Below, piece after piece: positions 6,534 to 7,827 of a stretch of DNA of 7,827 nt (its first letter is position 1; every line of letters begins with the position of its first letter). A program made the position numbers and the translations under genes. The DNA is from JAGNHS01 sp964609695 (GTDB lineage Bacteria; Bdellovibrionota; UBA2428): assembly GCA_964609695.1 (NCBI GenBank), contig CAZSSP010000065.1, positions 1 to 7,827 on the forward strand, in the 5' to 3' direction. The notes under the pieces were generated by a model that saw nothing but the letters and a program-made list of their open reading frames with translations, had not been told where the DNA came from and made no database searches.

Positions 6534-6557
6534 GAAAACGACTGCGGCGATTATCAA
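6529..6557 (-). promoter_or_regulatory. Sigma70-like promoter of the membrane-protein pair
   Basis: On the minus strand, TTGATA (6552-6557) and CATAAT (6529-6534) are separated by exactly 17 bases. Each hexamer matches the consensus at five of six positions. The expected transcription start is about 6520-6523, at or within two or three bases of the ATG of the 201-residue protein, which predicts a leaderless or nearly leaderless transcript. Confidence 0.65.
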
Positions 6558-6566
6558 CCGTTTTCA
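6533..6566. repeat. Perfect 8-base inverted repeat in the divergent promoter region
   Basis: TGAAAACG (6533-6540) and its exact reverse complement CGTTTTCA (6559-6566) are separated by 18 bases. The arms flank the minus-strand promoter spacer and -35 element; the left arm also touches both -10 elements. It could be an operator for a dimeric regulator. The 26-base centre-to-centre distance is about two and a half helical turns, so cooperative binding on one face is not guaranteed, and chance is possible. Confidence 0.45.
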
Positions 6567-6574
6567 AAAAGAAA

Positions 6575-6580
6575 AGAGGA
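6575..6580 (+). promoter_or_regulatory. Ribosome binding site of the thioesterase gene
   Basis: AGAGGA, seven bases before the ATG at 6588. It supports that start over the internal ATG codons at residues 17 and 20. Confidence 0.75.
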
Positions 6581-6587
6581 ACGCATA

Positions 6588-7109
6588 ATGTCTTCAAAGT
6601 CTCAAAAAACTCATGCTAAGGCCATCAGTGAATCCATGGTGGTTATGACGGAGTTGGTTTTGCCCCAACATACAAACACTTTGGGCACAGTCTTTGGCGG
6701 AACTGTGATGAGTTGGATAGACATTGCGGCTTCGATTGCAGCGCAAAGACATGCGGGTAGTGTGTGCGTGACGGCTTCAGTAGATGAACTTCATTTTCTA
6801 AAAGCCATTAAAGAAGGTTATATCGTTAATATTCGAGCTTTTCTGACTTGTGTGCATCGTACAAGTTGCGAAGTGATGGTTGTCGTTGGTGCAGAAAACC
6901 CTAAAACAGGCGAAAAGTTTCATACCACTACGGCTTTGCTGACATTTGTATCTTTAGATGAAAATGGAAAATCTCAAAGAATGCCTGAATTAATCACTCA
7001 AACGGATGAAGAAAAAGCTATAGAAAAATCAGCAAAAGAACGTAAGGAACAACGTCAGAAATATAAAAAATTACTTTTAGAACAATCCAAGCGTCATGTA
7101 GGAAAATAA
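6588..7109 (+). CDS. Hotdog-fold acyl-CoA thioesterase (YciA/BACH-like)
   Basis: A 173-residue single-hotdog acyl-CoA thioesterase, hydrolysing acyl-CoA to free fatty acid and CoA in the cytoplasm. The signature runs from N30 through GTVFGGTVMSWIDIAA (33-48), with D45 in the position of the catalytic aspartate of YciA-type enzymes. VTASVDELHFL (61-71) and the HRTSCEV strand (90-96) follow, matching the conserved core. The usual proline after the second block (FxxP) is alanine here (A73). Chain-length preference cannot be read. Active members are oligomers, usually hexamers. The last 35 residues (about 139-173) are highly charged and helical, a tail common in related proteins and possibly used for assembly. 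The stop overlaps the thiL start by one base (TAATG), so the two are coupled although their biochemistry differs. Confidence 0.92.
   Translation: MSSKSQKTHAKAISESMVVMTELVLPQHTNTLGTVFGGTVMSWIDIAASIAAQRHAGSVCVTASVDELHFLKAIKEGYIVNIRAFLTCVHRTSCEVMVVVGAENPKTGEKFHTTTALLTFVSLDENGKSQRMPELITQTDEEKAIEKSAKERKEQRQKYKKLLLEQSKRHVGK
7100..7103 (+). promoter_or_regulatory. Ribosome binding site of thiL
   Basis: AGGA inside the final codons of the thioesterase gene, five bases before the ATG at 7109. It supports a coupled start. Confidence 0.65.
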
Positions 7110-7827
7110 TGCTCAGTGAAGATCAGTTAATTTCTTGGATTAAAAAAAAATTCCCTAAGTTAAGGAACCCTCATTTTGGTATTGGCGATGATGCAGCACT
7201 TTTGCATGTGGCGGGTCAGAAAAACATCGTGATCAGTACAGATTCCATTGTTGAAGGCACTCATTTTAAGAAAGCTTGGAGTAGTCCCGAAGATTTAGCC
7301 ATAAAATCCCTTCACATGAATTTGAGTGATATAGCGGCTATGGGCGCTCGCCCTGAAGCATTTTTTTTAAATTTGAAAATTTTTCCTAAAGAAAATGTTT
7401 TGTGGTTAAAGAAATATTTAACTGAACTCGCTCGTCAAAGTCGAAAAAATAATTGTCCTTTGATGGGCGGTAACATAGCCAGGTCGGATTCGGGATTTTC
7501 GGCCGACATTATGATTATAGGTAAACTTCTAAAAGATAGAAAAAAGTTTCGCAGTGGAGCACGAGCGGGCGATCTTATTTGCGTTGGAGCTCCCTTAGGT
7601 TTGTCTGGAGCTGGATTAAAAATTTTGCAATCTGGAAAAAAAATTAAGGGTGATGATGAAAAATTTCTGCTTGAAAAACATTTGAGGCCTGAGGCTCAAG
7701 TCAAACTGGGCTTGCTTTTGGGACAAGAAAAAGCCGTAACTTCTATGATGGATTTGTCTGATGGCTTGTCTCAAGATTTGCCCAAATTACTTAAAGCTTC
7801 AAATTGTGGTGCCCTGATTGATTTTTC
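7109..7827 (+). CDS. thiL: Thiamine-monophosphate kinase, 3' end beyond window
   Basis: The first 239 codons of ThiL, which phosphorylates thiamine monophosphate with ATP to give thiamine pyrophosphate, the last step of cofactor synthesis. The frame is open to the window edge; full-length enzymes are usually about 300-340 residues, so roughly a quarter is missing. Hallmarks of the PurM/ThiL fold are FGIGDDAA (23-30), STDSIVEGTHF (43-53), MNLSDIAAMGARP (70-82) with metal-binding D74, GGN (120-122), an LRP motif (192-194) and MDLSDGLSQDL (214-224). These acidic residues bind Mg-ATP. A run of nine A bases encodes lysines 12-14, and runs of eight T and eight A occur later (7361-7368, 7636-7643). 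No frameshift is seen. It overlaps the thioesterase stop by one base. Confidence 0.95.
   Translation, partial: MLSEDQLISWIKKKFPKLRNPHFGIGDDAALLHVAGQKNIVISTDSIVEGTHFKKAWSSPEDLAIKSLHMNLSDIAAMGARPEAFFLNLKIFPKENVLWLKKYLTELARQSRKNNCPLMGGNIARSDSGFSADIMIIGKLLKDRKKFRSGARAGDLICVGAPLGLSGAGLKILQSGKKIKGDDEKFLLEKHLRPEAQVKLGLLLGQEKAVTSMMDLSDGLSQDLPKLLKASNCGALIDF

Noticed and set aside
1..7827. Mobile element, CRISPR array, toxin-antitoxin or defence system
   Set aside because: No transposase, integrase, spaced direct repeats, tRNA or small toxin-antitoxin pair seen; all main frames are housekeeping or membrane genes.

Overview
The window is an ordinary housekeeping stretch of a moderately AT-rich Gram-negative-type bacterial chromosome. 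It is almost wall-to-wall coding, with short gaps, overlapping genes and Shine-Dalgarno sites. The tmk-holB-ricT order, a DsbA-type lipoprotein directly upstream of tmk, and the general protein style resemble Bdellovibrionota or other former Deltaproteobacteria. That placement is inference from gene order and protein character; no marker gene here proves it.

Layout. Positions 4-5239 hold six minus-strand genes that read as one operon, in transcription order: a DsbA-like thioredoxin-fold lipoprotein, tmk (thymidylate kinase), holB (DNA polymerase III delta'), ricT (PSP1/YaaT family), a TatD-family metallohydrolase, and an RmlD-like NAD(P)-dependent sugar reductase. The junctions are tight: a TAGTG stop/start overlap, a 34-base overlap, a 13-base overlap after start correction, a 46-base gap, and a TAAATG junction. 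Positions 5240-5353 are intergenic and contain a striking GC-only block followed by a T tract on the minus strand (possible terminator), then the leader and strong ribosome binding site of the operon. Positions 5354-6520 hold a second minus-strand pair: an RDD-family membrane protein and, upstream of it, an unrecognised protein with two membrane spans. Positions 6521-6587 form a 67-base divergent control region. To its right, on the plus strand, are a hotdog-fold acyl-CoA thioesterase and the first 239 codons of thiL (thiamine-monophosphate kinase), which runs off the window edge.

How the genes relate. Tmk and HolB both serve DNA replication (dTTP supply and clamp loading), and tmk-holB-yaaT/ricT is a known conserved neighbourhood, also seen in Firmicutes. 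The TatD hydrolase, the lipoprotein and the sugar reductase share the transcript without an obvious shared pathway.

I found no mobile element, CRISPR array, tRNA, rRNA or defence system, and no convincing novel system. The most interesting signals are regulatory. Two face-to-face sigma70-like promoters overlap at their -10 elements at 6528-6534; one predicts a leaderless mRNA for the unknown membrane protein. An 8-base perfect inverted repeat overlies the same region. The ricT start codon also needs moving from the longest-ORF TTG to an internal GTG.
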